DNA of 15,966 bases from Candidatus Heimdallarchaeota archaeon. Its GTDB lineage: Archaea; Asgardarchaeota; Heimdallarchaeia; JABLTI01. Below the pieces are notes generated by a model that had not been told where the DNA came from, searched no databases, and saw nothing but the letters and a program-made list of their open reading frames with translations. Positions 1 to 6,540 of this stretch are shown here, in pieces. Position 1 is the stretch's first letter. The number at the start of each line of letters is the position of its first letter. The stretch is from assembly GCA_030602675.1 (NCBI GenBank), contig JAUVZH010000019.1, positions 1 through 15,966 of the forward strand. Reading direction: 5' to 3'. A program made the position numbers and the translations under genes.

Positions 1-365
1 AATTTGTTTGAGTAGATTACATCAGAGGTTACATCATTATCGACATGATAAATTTTGAGATCTTTAAAATCGATACTTCCTGAGGAGACTGGAAACCCAG
101 TTGAAATAGTTGTACTTGTTAACGTTACATCTGTTCCTTCAACAATTGGATCATCTTCAGAACTTGAGAGATTTGTATAAGATGGAGAAATAAGGTCATT
201 AATTTGGTTAGGTAGATCGGATTTTTGTGTTTTCTCACTTTCTTTTATTACAAATTGAATATCTTCAGGTACATATTCTAACCCAAGAGTATTTGCTAGA
301 TCAATTGATGTAAAGATTGTCAAGGAGATGTAAAGTATAATTACTACTAATGCTTTCTTTTTCAT
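1..365 (-). CDS. Exported protein, N-terminal part (runs off the left edge)
   Basis: The frame starts at an ATG at 365 and stays open for 121 codons to the window edge, so only the N-terminus is present. The start is supported by an SD-like GAGGT about 7 nt upstream (372-376). Residues 2-4 are lysines and residues 5-19 are strongly hydrophobic, as in a Sec signal peptide or N-terminal anchor. No lipobox cysteine follows. Residues 40-75 are polar and Ser/Asn-rich. Residues 76-108 alternate polar and beta-branched residues (VEGTDVTLTSTTIS, then a Gly/Ser turn and another strand), which resembles the start of an Ig-like or other beta-sandwich surface domain. The exported location is a reasonable inference; the function is unknown. 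Confidence 0.72.
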   Translation of the reverse strand, partial: MKKKALVVIILYISLTIFTSIDLANTLGLEYVPEDIQFVIKESEKTQKSDLPNQINDLISPSYTNLSSSEDDPIVEGTDVTLTSTTISTGFPVSSGSIDFKDLKIYHVDNDVTSDVIYSNK

Positions 366-419
366 TTTACTACCTCTGAGAATCTATTTCTCTTTCATTT
401 ATTATCTCGAGAAATTTTG

Positions 420-427
420 TTTTAAAA
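420..427 (-). promoter_or_regulatory. TATA-like box for the exported-protein gene
   Basis: TTTTAAAA is centred about 59 bp upstream of the ATG at 365. A start site about 25 bp downstream would give a leader of some 34 nt that contains the GAGGT ribosome-binding site. The call rests on position and composition only. Confidence 0.3.
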
Positions 428-464
428 GGTCTAAATTGCTTAAACAAAAATCGACAAAAATCTA

Positions 465-2279
465 CTAACTTATTTTATGATTTTTGTAGAAGAATTTTAG
501 TCGCTCAACCATTTTGTATGAATTCTTACATTCTATTGCTCTTGGAAATACATTCATGTATGAGATTCGATTATCTAAGATTATCCATGAGCCAACATCA
601 TTTTCAGATCTAATCATTCTTCCCAGACACTGTCTCATAGTTACTACAGCTTGCAAATAATTCATGTAGTTTGTTGCTCGAACTTCTCCCCAAAACTTAC
701 TATACTCTTTAATTATCTCTCTTAATGATCTAGATGGTGGCGGGAAAGGCAAACCAGCAATAATAACCGCTGAGATCAAAGAGCGGTCATCTTGAACGAT
801 CTCTATGCCTTCAGAAATCTTACCTCGAGCAGGAGCAACAACAATAGCTTTTTCTTCACTTTTTTTGACTTCATTAATGAACTTAGTAATTGGTTGATTT
901 GGGATTTCAACAAATTTTGTCTTGAGCAAGTTTGCAAAAACAGCAGTTAATTCATAATTTGGTGTAAAAACTAATGTATGCCCTGGAATCACATCTACTA
1001 AATGCTTTATTGTTTTACTATAATGTAAATACCTCTCTGTAGATCGACCCTGGTACTTCATCGTTAGTTCAGGATCACTAGTTGTTAGAATGATTCTATT
1101 TTTCCCTAGTTTCTCTGATAAAACAGAAATCTTGTTTGCATCTGGAACTCCGAGGAAATCACCAAAATGCTTTAGTGGTCTGAAAGTACCTGATAGTAGT
1201 ATAATTTGTTTTGAAAGTTTTATTGAATTGAGAATATTTCTAGGATCTTTCAAGTAGAGTGTGAATTTCTTATCTGCTGTTAAATAACAACTATAATAAT
1301 TCTCGAGGAATTCACTAACTTTTAGTGTGAAGCTAATATCTCTATAGCCTTGCTCAATTCTATTTAAGAGATATTGTTTTCCACTTTTCCTCAAGTCATC
1401 TAATGTTCCTTCATCTATGTCTAATTGATGTAAACCCTCTTTTCCTTGCAATCTTTGGAGTATTTCAAAAGCAGAATGGTGACCTATTTCATTCACTGCG
1501 CGATAAAGCACTCTATAAGATAAACCTCCAAAATCTCCTTTTGCTAAATTGTGTGCTTCATCAATTACTATAGTTGTATTTGCTAAATCAATATCCATAT
1601 TTTCAAACAGAATTTCTTGCAATTTAGGATTTAATAAGAAGGGATAAGTTGTGATGACCATATTAGCATTTTTCAGCGCGGCTTTTATAGCTAAGTATGG
1701 ACAACCAATATTTTCTATTTTATTTTCAAGGAGCCAGAGAACTTCTGCTAACCCAACACCTTTCTTTATGAAATCACTTATTTGTGAAATAACAAAATTC
1801 GAAAGTGTTTTTCCAGTAGAATATTCTTCTTCTAACAGATAAAATGCTTTGTTGTGGGAACAGTTAAACAGTGGACAACCAATTTGCGTGAATTGTTTTC
1901 TGTTATTTTTTGTTACTAATGGACAAACATGGCTTTTACCTACAAGTGGAACAAGTGAGTAAATTGGTTGGTTTGTTTTTCTATTATAATCATTTATCAA
2001 TCCTAATTCTCTAAACCATGCATCCATTTGCCCTAGCATTTTTGTGAAAATCAATATCTTTTCGTTTTTTTCTTGTCTACTTAAGATTGCAGAAAGTACT
2101 GCAGCTGTTTTTCCACTGCCAGTTTCAGCATCAATTAAAAGAACTTTGTTAGTTGCTTTTTGAATTGCAGATATTATCGCAAATTGCTCTCTTCGATAGT
2201 TGTGATATGGAAAAATATCATTAAGACGTTCCCAGAAATTTACAAATTCATTTCGACCTTGATTACTTTCTGAATTCAA
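465..2279 (-). CDS. XPD/Rad3/DinG-type superfamily 2 DNA helicase with Fe-S cysteines
   Basis: This is a 604-residue ATP-dependent helicase of the XPD/Rad3/DinG group, enzymes that unwind DNA 5' to 3' in repair. The Walker A motif AETGSGKT is at 51-58, the DEAH box (VIDEAHNLAKG) at 238-248, motif III-like LLSGTFRPL at 361-369, motif V-like GKISEGIEI at 486-494, and motif VI with QCLGRMIRS at 550-558. Between motifs I and II are four candidate cluster ligands, Cys119, Cys135, Cys140 and Cys193, each in a Cys-Pro or Cys-x4-Cys setting, as expected for the 4Fe-4S domain. The last ligand is unusually far from the third. The start codon is TTG, with an in-frame TAA two codons upstream; the first internal ATG (residue 81) would remove Walker A. 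The gene could be the organism's XPD or a divergent DinG-like paralogue; family placement is firm, orthology is not. Confidence 0.88.
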   Translation of the reverse strand: MNSESNQGRNEFVNFWERLNDIFPYHNYRREQFAIISAIQKATNKVLLIDAETGSGKTAAVLSAILSRQEKNEKILIFTKMLGQMDAWFRELGLINDYNRKTNQPIYSLVPLVGKSHVCPLVTKNNRKQFTQIGCPLFNCSHNKAFYLLEEEYSTGKTLSNFVISQISDFIKKGVGLAEVLWLLENKIENIGCPYLAIKAALKNANMVITTYPFLLNPKLQEILFENMDIDLANTTIVIDEAHNLAKGDFGGLSYRVLYRAVNEIGHHSAFEILQRLQGKEGLHQLDIDEGTLDDLRKSGKQYLLNRIEQGYRDISFTLKVSEFLENYYSCYLTADKKFTLYLKDPRNILNSIKLSKQIILLSGTFRPLKHFGDFLGVPDANKISVLSEKLGKNRIILTTSDPELTMKYQGRSTERYLHYSKTIKHLVDVIPGHTLVFTPNYELTAVFANLLKTKFVEIPNQPITKFINEVKKSEEKAIVVAPARGKISEGIEIVQDDRSLISAVIIAGLPFPPPSRSLREIIKEYSKFWGEVRATNYMNYLQAVVTMRQCLGRMIRSENDVGSWIILDNRISYMNVFPRAIECKNSYKMVERLKFFYKNHKIS

Positions 2280-2336
2280 TGTTTATAGCAATCCTTGAAG
2301 AGATAATACTTCTCAAAGACTTCTGTTAGAATTTCC

Positions 2337-2344
2337 TTTTAAAA
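2337..2344 (-). promoter_or_regulatory. TATA-like box for the Fe-S helicase gene
   Basis: TTTTAAAA lies about 60 bp upstream of the TTG start at 2279, the same element and spacing as for the gene at 1-365. It sits in the 210-bp gap between the helicase and rfcL; nothing else recognisable was seen in that gap. Confidence 0.3.
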
Positions 2345-2489
2345 CAGCTAATAGTCATATCCATATTGCCCAGTTCTTATTGATTTGTTAATACTCTCAT
2401 CATGTCTTTAGGATCGAAAGAGTCGAACAATAGCAATAATTGGATAAAGTAAAATTAGCAAAATTATTTGACAAACATTATCAAATTGA

Positions 2490-4052
2490 TTAGAAATATT
2501 GCTCAAGAGATGCTTGCTTTTTGTCTTTCTTTTCTGAATCCTGATCATCTACTTGCTTTGTTTTTTTAGCTTCTTTCTTTGCAGCAGCTTTTTTAGCTTT
2601 TCTTTCTTCAGCTTTTCGTTTTTTCTCTTCTTCCTTTCTACGTTTTTCTTCAGCTAATTTCTCTTCTTTCTTCTTTTCGTATTCAATTAAGATATCTGAC
2701 CAATTATCACCTGTATCATCAAAACTTGAGAATCTTTGGTCGCCCATTGATGTTTGCTGCTTCATTTTTTCCTTATCATAGGCTTTCATTACTTTCTTTA
2801 TTTTCCTGATAGATTCTTGGTTTTCTATTAGTGATTTCAATTGATTTTCATCTAATTCTAACCAATAAGCCATTTGTGCTGCATCACCAATACTACTGTT
2901 GAGTATTTGCTTAACTACATGCATCGATTCTCCTCTAGCAGCTATTGTTGAAGTGTGAGTTTTGTCAGCGATATTTGATGCAATGGAATCTCTCAGAGCT
3001 CTTGTAAACATTGTTTGTGCATACATACCGATTTTTTGAGGAAAAATATATTGTTTAATATTCTTTCCTGGACGATCAACATCAACAGCCACTCCACCTG
3101 ATACTAAATCAAAGAAATATGAAAGAAGATTCCAACTTTGTCTACGCATTATTCTTCCTAGAAATCGATCAGCTGAAGCAAGGGTCTCATAAACTTCAGC
3201 AAGCTGTTGGTCACTGGAATGAAGGTAAGCATTTTCAAATACCCATAAAAGTAGCTCATCATATTTGATTTTTAAGCCATCTACTGCTTTTTTACCTTCA
3301 ATAAAATCTTGAGCATTAAATATATCTACTAATGCTTCTTGTATTCCCTTTGTTTTATCTCTATAAGGTTTTAATAACTCAATATCAGATATTTTTCCAC
3401 TTCGAATTTGTATAACCATGCTTTCTAAATCATTGATAGCACTTCTTAAATCACCATAAGCATTTTCTGCTATGAAGTTTAAATCCTCAGAAGTAAGCTT
3501 TAATTTCTGATCTCTACATATTTTCTTCAGAACTTTGAGAATATACTCTTGATGAATGGGGTGATAAGAAATCACTTTTGATTCTTTCCTAAGTGCTTTC
3601 AATTTTTTGTGATAAGCATTATTTGCTGTACAGATGATAGGTACTGCGGCTTCCTTTATTACATCAACTAATGATTTTGCTCCTCCTCTATCTTCTCTCC
3701 CAGTTATACCATCAACTTCGTCTATTAACAGAATCCGTTTACCAGTTGTTCCTCCAGTTAAGGTCCCTTCTTTTGCTGAGCTGCCAGCTATTCTCAATAT
3801 TGCATCTTTATTACGTTTATCACTAGCATTCATTTCAACAAGTTCATAACCTCTTTCAGTAGCCAGTGCAATAACACTGCTAGTTTTTCCTGTTCCAGCA
3901 GGTCCATGTAATAAGGCAACTTTCCGTTTTGCTTTTGGTGACCATGAATCAAACCAATCTCTCAAAGCTTCAACTGCATCTTCATTTCCTACTACTTGAC
4001 CTAAATTTGTTGGTCGATAAAGTTCTGTCCATGGTACATTTTTTTCTGTCAA
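2490..4052 (-). CDS. rfcL: Replication factor C large subunit (clamp loader)
   Basis: RfcL is the large subunit of the archaeal clamp loader, which with RfcS opens and loads PCNA onto primer-template DNA using ATP. The 520-residue protein begins with the family-typical PWTELYRP, followed by Walker A GPAGTGKT at 50-57, Walker B LLIDEVDG at 108-115, sensor-1 CTANN at 141-145 and sensor-2 GDLRSAINDLE at 200-210. The helical collar domain follows. Residues 459-512 form a Lys/Glu/Ala-rich charged tail, and the last eight residues, QASLEQYF, are a PIP box (Q-x2-L-x2-Y-F) for PCNA binding. The start is TTG at 4052, with SD-like GAGGT 9 nt upstream and an in-frame TGA just before it. No rfcS gene lies nearby, although in many archaea the two are adjacent. 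Confidence 0.95.
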   Translation of the reverse strand: MTEKNVPWTELYRPTNLGQVVGNEDAVEALRDWFDSWSPKAKRKVALLHGPAGTGKTSSVIALATERGYELVEMNASDKRNKDAILRIAGSSAKEGTLTGGTTGKRILLIDEVDGITGREDRGGAKSLVDVIKEAAVPIICTANNAYHKKLKALRKESKVISYHPIHQEYILKVLKKICRDQKLKLTSEDLNFIAENAYGDLRSAINDLESMVIQIRSGKISDIELLKPYRDKTKGIQEALVDIFNAQDFIEGKKAVDGLKIKYDELLLWVFENAYLHSSDQQLAEVYETLASADRFLGRIMRRQSWNLLSYFFDLVSGGVAVDVDRPGKNIKQYIFPQKIGMYAQTMFTRALRDSIASNIADKTHTSTIAARGESMHVVKQILNSSIGDAAQMAYWLELDENQLKSLIENQESIRKIKKVMKAYDKEKMKQQTSMGDQRFSSFDDTGDNWSDILIEYEKKKEEKLAEEKRRKEEEKKRKAEERKAKKAAAKKEAKKTKQVDDQDSEKKDKKQASLEQYF

Positions 4053-4087
4053 AATGCAATTACCTCAACTAGTTAAGGAATAAATTA

Positions 4088-4113
4088 CAAAGGATTATTT
4101 CATTAATCCTTTG
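4088..4113. repeat. Perfect 10-bp inverted repeat upstream of rfcL
   Basis: Arms CAAAGGATTA (4088-4097) and TAATCCTTTG (4104-4113) are perfectly complementary around a 6-nt spacer. The repeat lies 36 bp before the rfcL start. A TATA-like TTTTTAAAAT near 4120-4130 would place the rfcL transcription start roughly inside this palindrome, so it could be an operator or a 5'-leader hairpin. It could instead terminate the KaiC-like gene, but no T-run follows in that direction. Confidence 0.5.
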
Positions 4114-4172
4114 TATCATTTTAAAAATAAAAAGTTCACTATTACCATTTCTAATAAAATGAATAAGAAATA

Positions 4173-4193
4173 AATCGGTTAAATTAACCGATT
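4173..4193 (-). terminator. Stem-loop spanning the stop codon of the KaiC-like gene
   Basis: Arms AATCGGTTAA (4173-4182) and TTAACCGATT (4184-4193) are perfect, with one base between them. The TAA stop of the KaiC-like gene lies inside. On the minus strand the structure is followed by T-rich sequence (TTATTTCTTATTC), consistent with a transcription stop or 3'-end hairpin, though the loop is too small to form without opening the inner pairs. Confidence 0.4.
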
Positions 4194-4954
4194 CTTTGGG
4201 CAGTTTCGATTTGTAGACCTTCTGCCTCTAAATTGACAGGATAAAGTCTTGTATCATAAATTGCTTTTCTCATTTTTCTTACTCGGAAAGTTCTCTGGAG
4301 TTGATCTGACCTTTCTCTTAAGTAAAAATCGATAACCCCATCAGCGATATGACTGAACAAAACTTCAGTTTTGGGGTCATGCATCCCTTTAACCATAAGA
4401 AGTAGATGTACTCCGCCAACCTTTCTAACAACGGTTGTTATCAAATTCTCAACTAATTCTCGAACTTGATCAACATCGTAATCTAGTAAAAGATGTGATA
4501 ATGTATCAATGATCGTAAATGGTTGCACAGATTTTGCTACGTTTTTAATAAATTTCGTTCTTAATAGATTCAATAGGCCTTTATCCCAGGCTATTACAGG
4601 TGAGGTATCATCTGTAGCATATTTTGCTCCATATGCATCAATATATGTCCATGAACCAATAGACTTGTAGGTTTCAATATTCCAGTTAAATGTCATCATT
4701 TCCAAATCCACTTCTGAGGGTGGTTTGTCAACTGAAACATAGAACACTTTTTTCCCTTCTTTTGCTTGATTATATAACATTTGTAAGGCGAATATTTCAT
4801 AACTTGATCCTGGTTCACCTAACAACAATATGAGAGAACCATCAGGTATTCCACCACCAATTGTTACGTCAAATCCAGGTATTCCACTCGATTGAGTTTT
4901 TACTTTAGTTGCTTCCTCAATAGGCGTTTTGACTGGTATTCGTTGAAAATCCAT
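4184..4954 (-). CDS. KaiC/RadA-like RecA-superfamily protein with degenerate P-loop
   Basis: The protein (256 residues from the ATG at 4954) has the RecA-core layout of the archaeal KaiC-like/RAD55 group: the entry motif SGIPGFDVTIGGGIPDGSLILLLGEPGS, a strand with KVFYVSVDKPP, and a Walker B-like TIIDTLS. Where these ATPases normally have GxPGSGK(T/S), this one reads GEPGSSYE: the lysine and Thr/Ser that bind ATP phosphates are missing. It is therefore probably a non-hydrolysing or regulatory member. The start was set at ATG 4954 because GGAG sits 9 nt before it and the TATA box at 4992-4999 predicts transcription starting near 4969, at the upstream in-frame TTG that would add five residues. 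Cytoplasmic. The partner and specific role are unknown. Confidence 0.82.
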   Translation of the reverse strand: MDFQRIPVKTPIEEATKVKTQSSGIPGFDVTIGGGIPDGSLILLLGEPGSSYEIFALQMLYNQAKEGKKVFYVSVDKPPSEVDLEMMTFNWNIETYKSIGSWTYIDAYGAKYATDDTSPVIAWDKGLLNLLRTKFIKNVAKSVQPFTIIDTLSHLLLDYDVDQVRELVENLITTVVRKVGGVHLLLMVKGMHDPKTEVLFSHIADGVIDFYLRERSDQLQRTFRVRKMRKAIYDTRLYPVNLEAEGLQIETAQRIG

Positions 4955-4991
4955 TTTTTTGTTCTCCAAATAAGCAAGTATCTTTCTTGTT

Positions 4992-4999
4992 ATTTTATA
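4992..4999 (-). promoter_or_regulatory. TATA box for the KaiC-like gene
   Basis: The minus strand reads GTATAAAATA here, close to the archaeal TATA consensus, 42 bp upstream of the ATG at 4954. The predicted start near 4969 gives a short leader containing GGAG and helps decide the translation start. Confidence 0.5.
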
Positions 5000-5032
5000 C
5001 TACCTTATTTGAAAACCTTTGTTATGTGGCAA

Positions 5033-5926
5033 TTAGTAATCCTCTGCAGCTTTTGCTCGTACTAGCATGTGTTTTACCAGATAAAATGGTCCATATAGGA
5101 CGTAAAAGATAGTGAGCGCAGCCATTAATGCAACTGGATAAATGATATAAGTAAAAGGAGTAGCTACACAAGCTACAATGGTTACAGCAGCTAATCCTAA
5201 AAGAAAAACTTCTAAGAAATTTTTTGGTAACTTTGTAGTTGGATACTTTATTGTCACTATCATCATTGTTCCTGTCAATATCATTAGTATTAATCCAACA
5301 ATGGGTGTCGCAATAGAAGTGGATTCTACTTGTTCTTCAATGAATAATTTAATCATAATATAACAAGCTGCTACACAACCTGCACCTGGTGAGGGAATGC
5401 CTTTAAACCATTTTTTGGTGTGTTCTTTTGTAAATCTTATCAATCTAAAGATTGTACAGAAACCAAAATACAATCCTACAATTATTGAAAAAATTGCTAG
5501 AATGAAGTGAGCAGTACTTTCAGTATTTAATATTGGTAAACTTAAAGAAATCATAACTGCTGGTGCTAGACCAAATGATACTGTATCTGCTGCAGAATCA
5601 ACAAATGTACCAATGAATCCTGGTTTCTTCTTTGCTAATCTCGCAGGTATACCATCTGTAAAATCAAATATGATTGCAAGTAGAACAAGTCTTGCAGCCC
5701 ATAATGCAAATAGGTAATTTCTTGGATCTATTGATATTAGTATTATCGCTGTTACTCCGCTTGCGAAGTTGAGCAAAGTTATTGTATTTGCAATAACTGT
5801 TAAGATAATTCTAAGATAGCGAGGTAGTTCTGGTGGTTTCCATTTCTTTTCTTCTTCTTTGTCAACCTCTTCTTGTTCTAATTCTTCATTATTCTGTTTA
5901 CCTTTAGTTTCAGAGGGCATAGTCAT
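5033..5926 (-). CDS. CDP-alcohol phosphatidyltransferase, archaetidylserine/phosphatidylserine synthase type
   Basis: This integral membrane enzyme (297 residues) displaces CMP from a CDP-activated lipid with an alcohol. The family signature is complete: Asp88, Asp91, Gly92, Ala95-Arg96, Gly106, Asp110 and Asp114 (D-x2-D-G-x2-A-R...G-x3-D-x3-D). Residues 174-181 (FKGIPSPG) match the motif typical of the serine-transferring branch, so CDP-archaeol plus serine giving archaetidylserine is the likely reaction. Hydrophobic segments at about 38-65, 70-88, 118-135, 139-160, 181-195, 205-226, 238-265 and 265-284 give a polytopic protein. The first 35 residues are unusually charged (Glu/Lys-rich, then Pro-rich) and likely cytoplasmic. 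The start ATG at 5926 follows directly on an in-frame TGA; a second ATG two codons on (5920) is equally possible. No decarboxylase gene is adjacent. Confidence 0.87.
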   Translation of the reverse strand: MTMPSETKGKQNNEELEQEEVDKEEEKKWKPPELPRYLRIILTVIANTITLLNFASGVTAIILISIDPRNYLFALWAARLVLLAIIFDFTDGIPARLAKKKPGFIGTFVDSAADTVSFGLAPAVMISLSLPILNTESTAHFILAIFSIIVGLYFGFCTIFRLIRFTKEHTKKWFKGIPSPGAGCVAACYIMIKLFIEEQVESTSIATPIVGLILMILTGTMMIVTIKYPTTKLPKNFLEVFLLGLAAVTIVACVATPFTYIIYPVALMAALTIFYVLYGPFYLVKHMLVRAKAAEDY

Positions 5927-5972
5927 TCACTTTTTGAACTCGACAATAATTTCAAGTTGTTTCATTAATAAC

Positions 5973-5985
5973 AAATTTAAATATT
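5973..5985 (-). promoter_or_regulatory. TATA-like box for the phosphatidyltransferase gene
   Basis: The minus strand reads AATATTTAAATTT, centred about 52 bp before the ATG at 5926, in a 100-bp gap after the peroxiredoxin gene. It suggests that the phosphatidyltransferase gene has its own promoter. Confidence 0.35.
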
Positions 5986-6028
5986 GTTTCTATCTCCAAA
6001 ACATTAATTCATTAATTTAAAGGGATAT

Positions 6029-6526
6029 TTAGTTTTCTTTATTGATCTCAGCAATAACCCTAAGAGCTTCATCAACATGCTTCTTTGGATTAAATTGAGA
6101 AACAAAGATATGTTGGATAATTCCTTTTCTATCAATGATATAAGTTACTCGTCCCGGTATTAATCCAAAGGTTGCCTTAACACCATAGAGCTTTCTTATT
6201 TTGTTATCACTGTCACTTAGCAAAATGAAAGGTAGTTTGTATTTTGAGGAAAAATCAGCATGTGATTCTAGCGAGTCCCCGCTAATACCTATAACTTCTG
6301 CATCAGCTTTTGTGAATAGCTCATAACGATCTCTAAAAGTGCATGCTTCAGCTGTGCATCCAGCAGTTTCATTTTTTGGATAAAAATAAACTACTAGTAC
6401 TTTTTTGCCAATATAATCTTCCAATTTGATTATTTCGTCAGCTTTATTTGGTAAAGAAAATAATGGTGCCTTGTCACCAATTGCTAATAGTTTGCTTTTT
6501 GATTTCTTCTTGCTAATGGAATACAT
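6029..6526 (-). CDS. bcp: Peroxiredoxin, PrxQ/Bcp family
   Basis: Thiol peroxidase of 165 residues that reduces H2O2 and organic hydroperoxides. The peroxidatic cysteine is Cys57 in NETAGCTAEAC, with the conserved upstream VVYFYPKNET, and Cys62 five residues on is the resolving cysteine typical of the atypical 2-Cys PrxQ/Bcp subgroup. Family strands follow (EVIGISGDS, KLPFILLSD, TYIIDRKGII). The ATG at 6526 is the only credible start: an in-frame TGA lies 7 codons upstream and there is no nearby internal start. The GGAG directly abuts the ATG, too close for normal SD pairing, so translation may depend on re-initiation from the V4R gene, whose stop is 14 nt upstream. That layout suggests one transcript and a shared redox role. 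Cytoplasmic. Confidence 0.93.
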   Translation of the reverse strand: MYSISKKKSKSKLLAIGDKAPLFSLPNKADEIIKLEDYIGKKVLVVYFYPKNETAGCTAEACTFRDRYELFTKADAEVIGISGDSLESHADFSSKYKLPFILLSDSDNKIRKLYGVKATFGLIPGRVTYIIDRKGIIQHIFVSQFNPKKHVDEALRVIAEINKEN

Positions 6527-6540
6527 CTCCGATGAAACAT

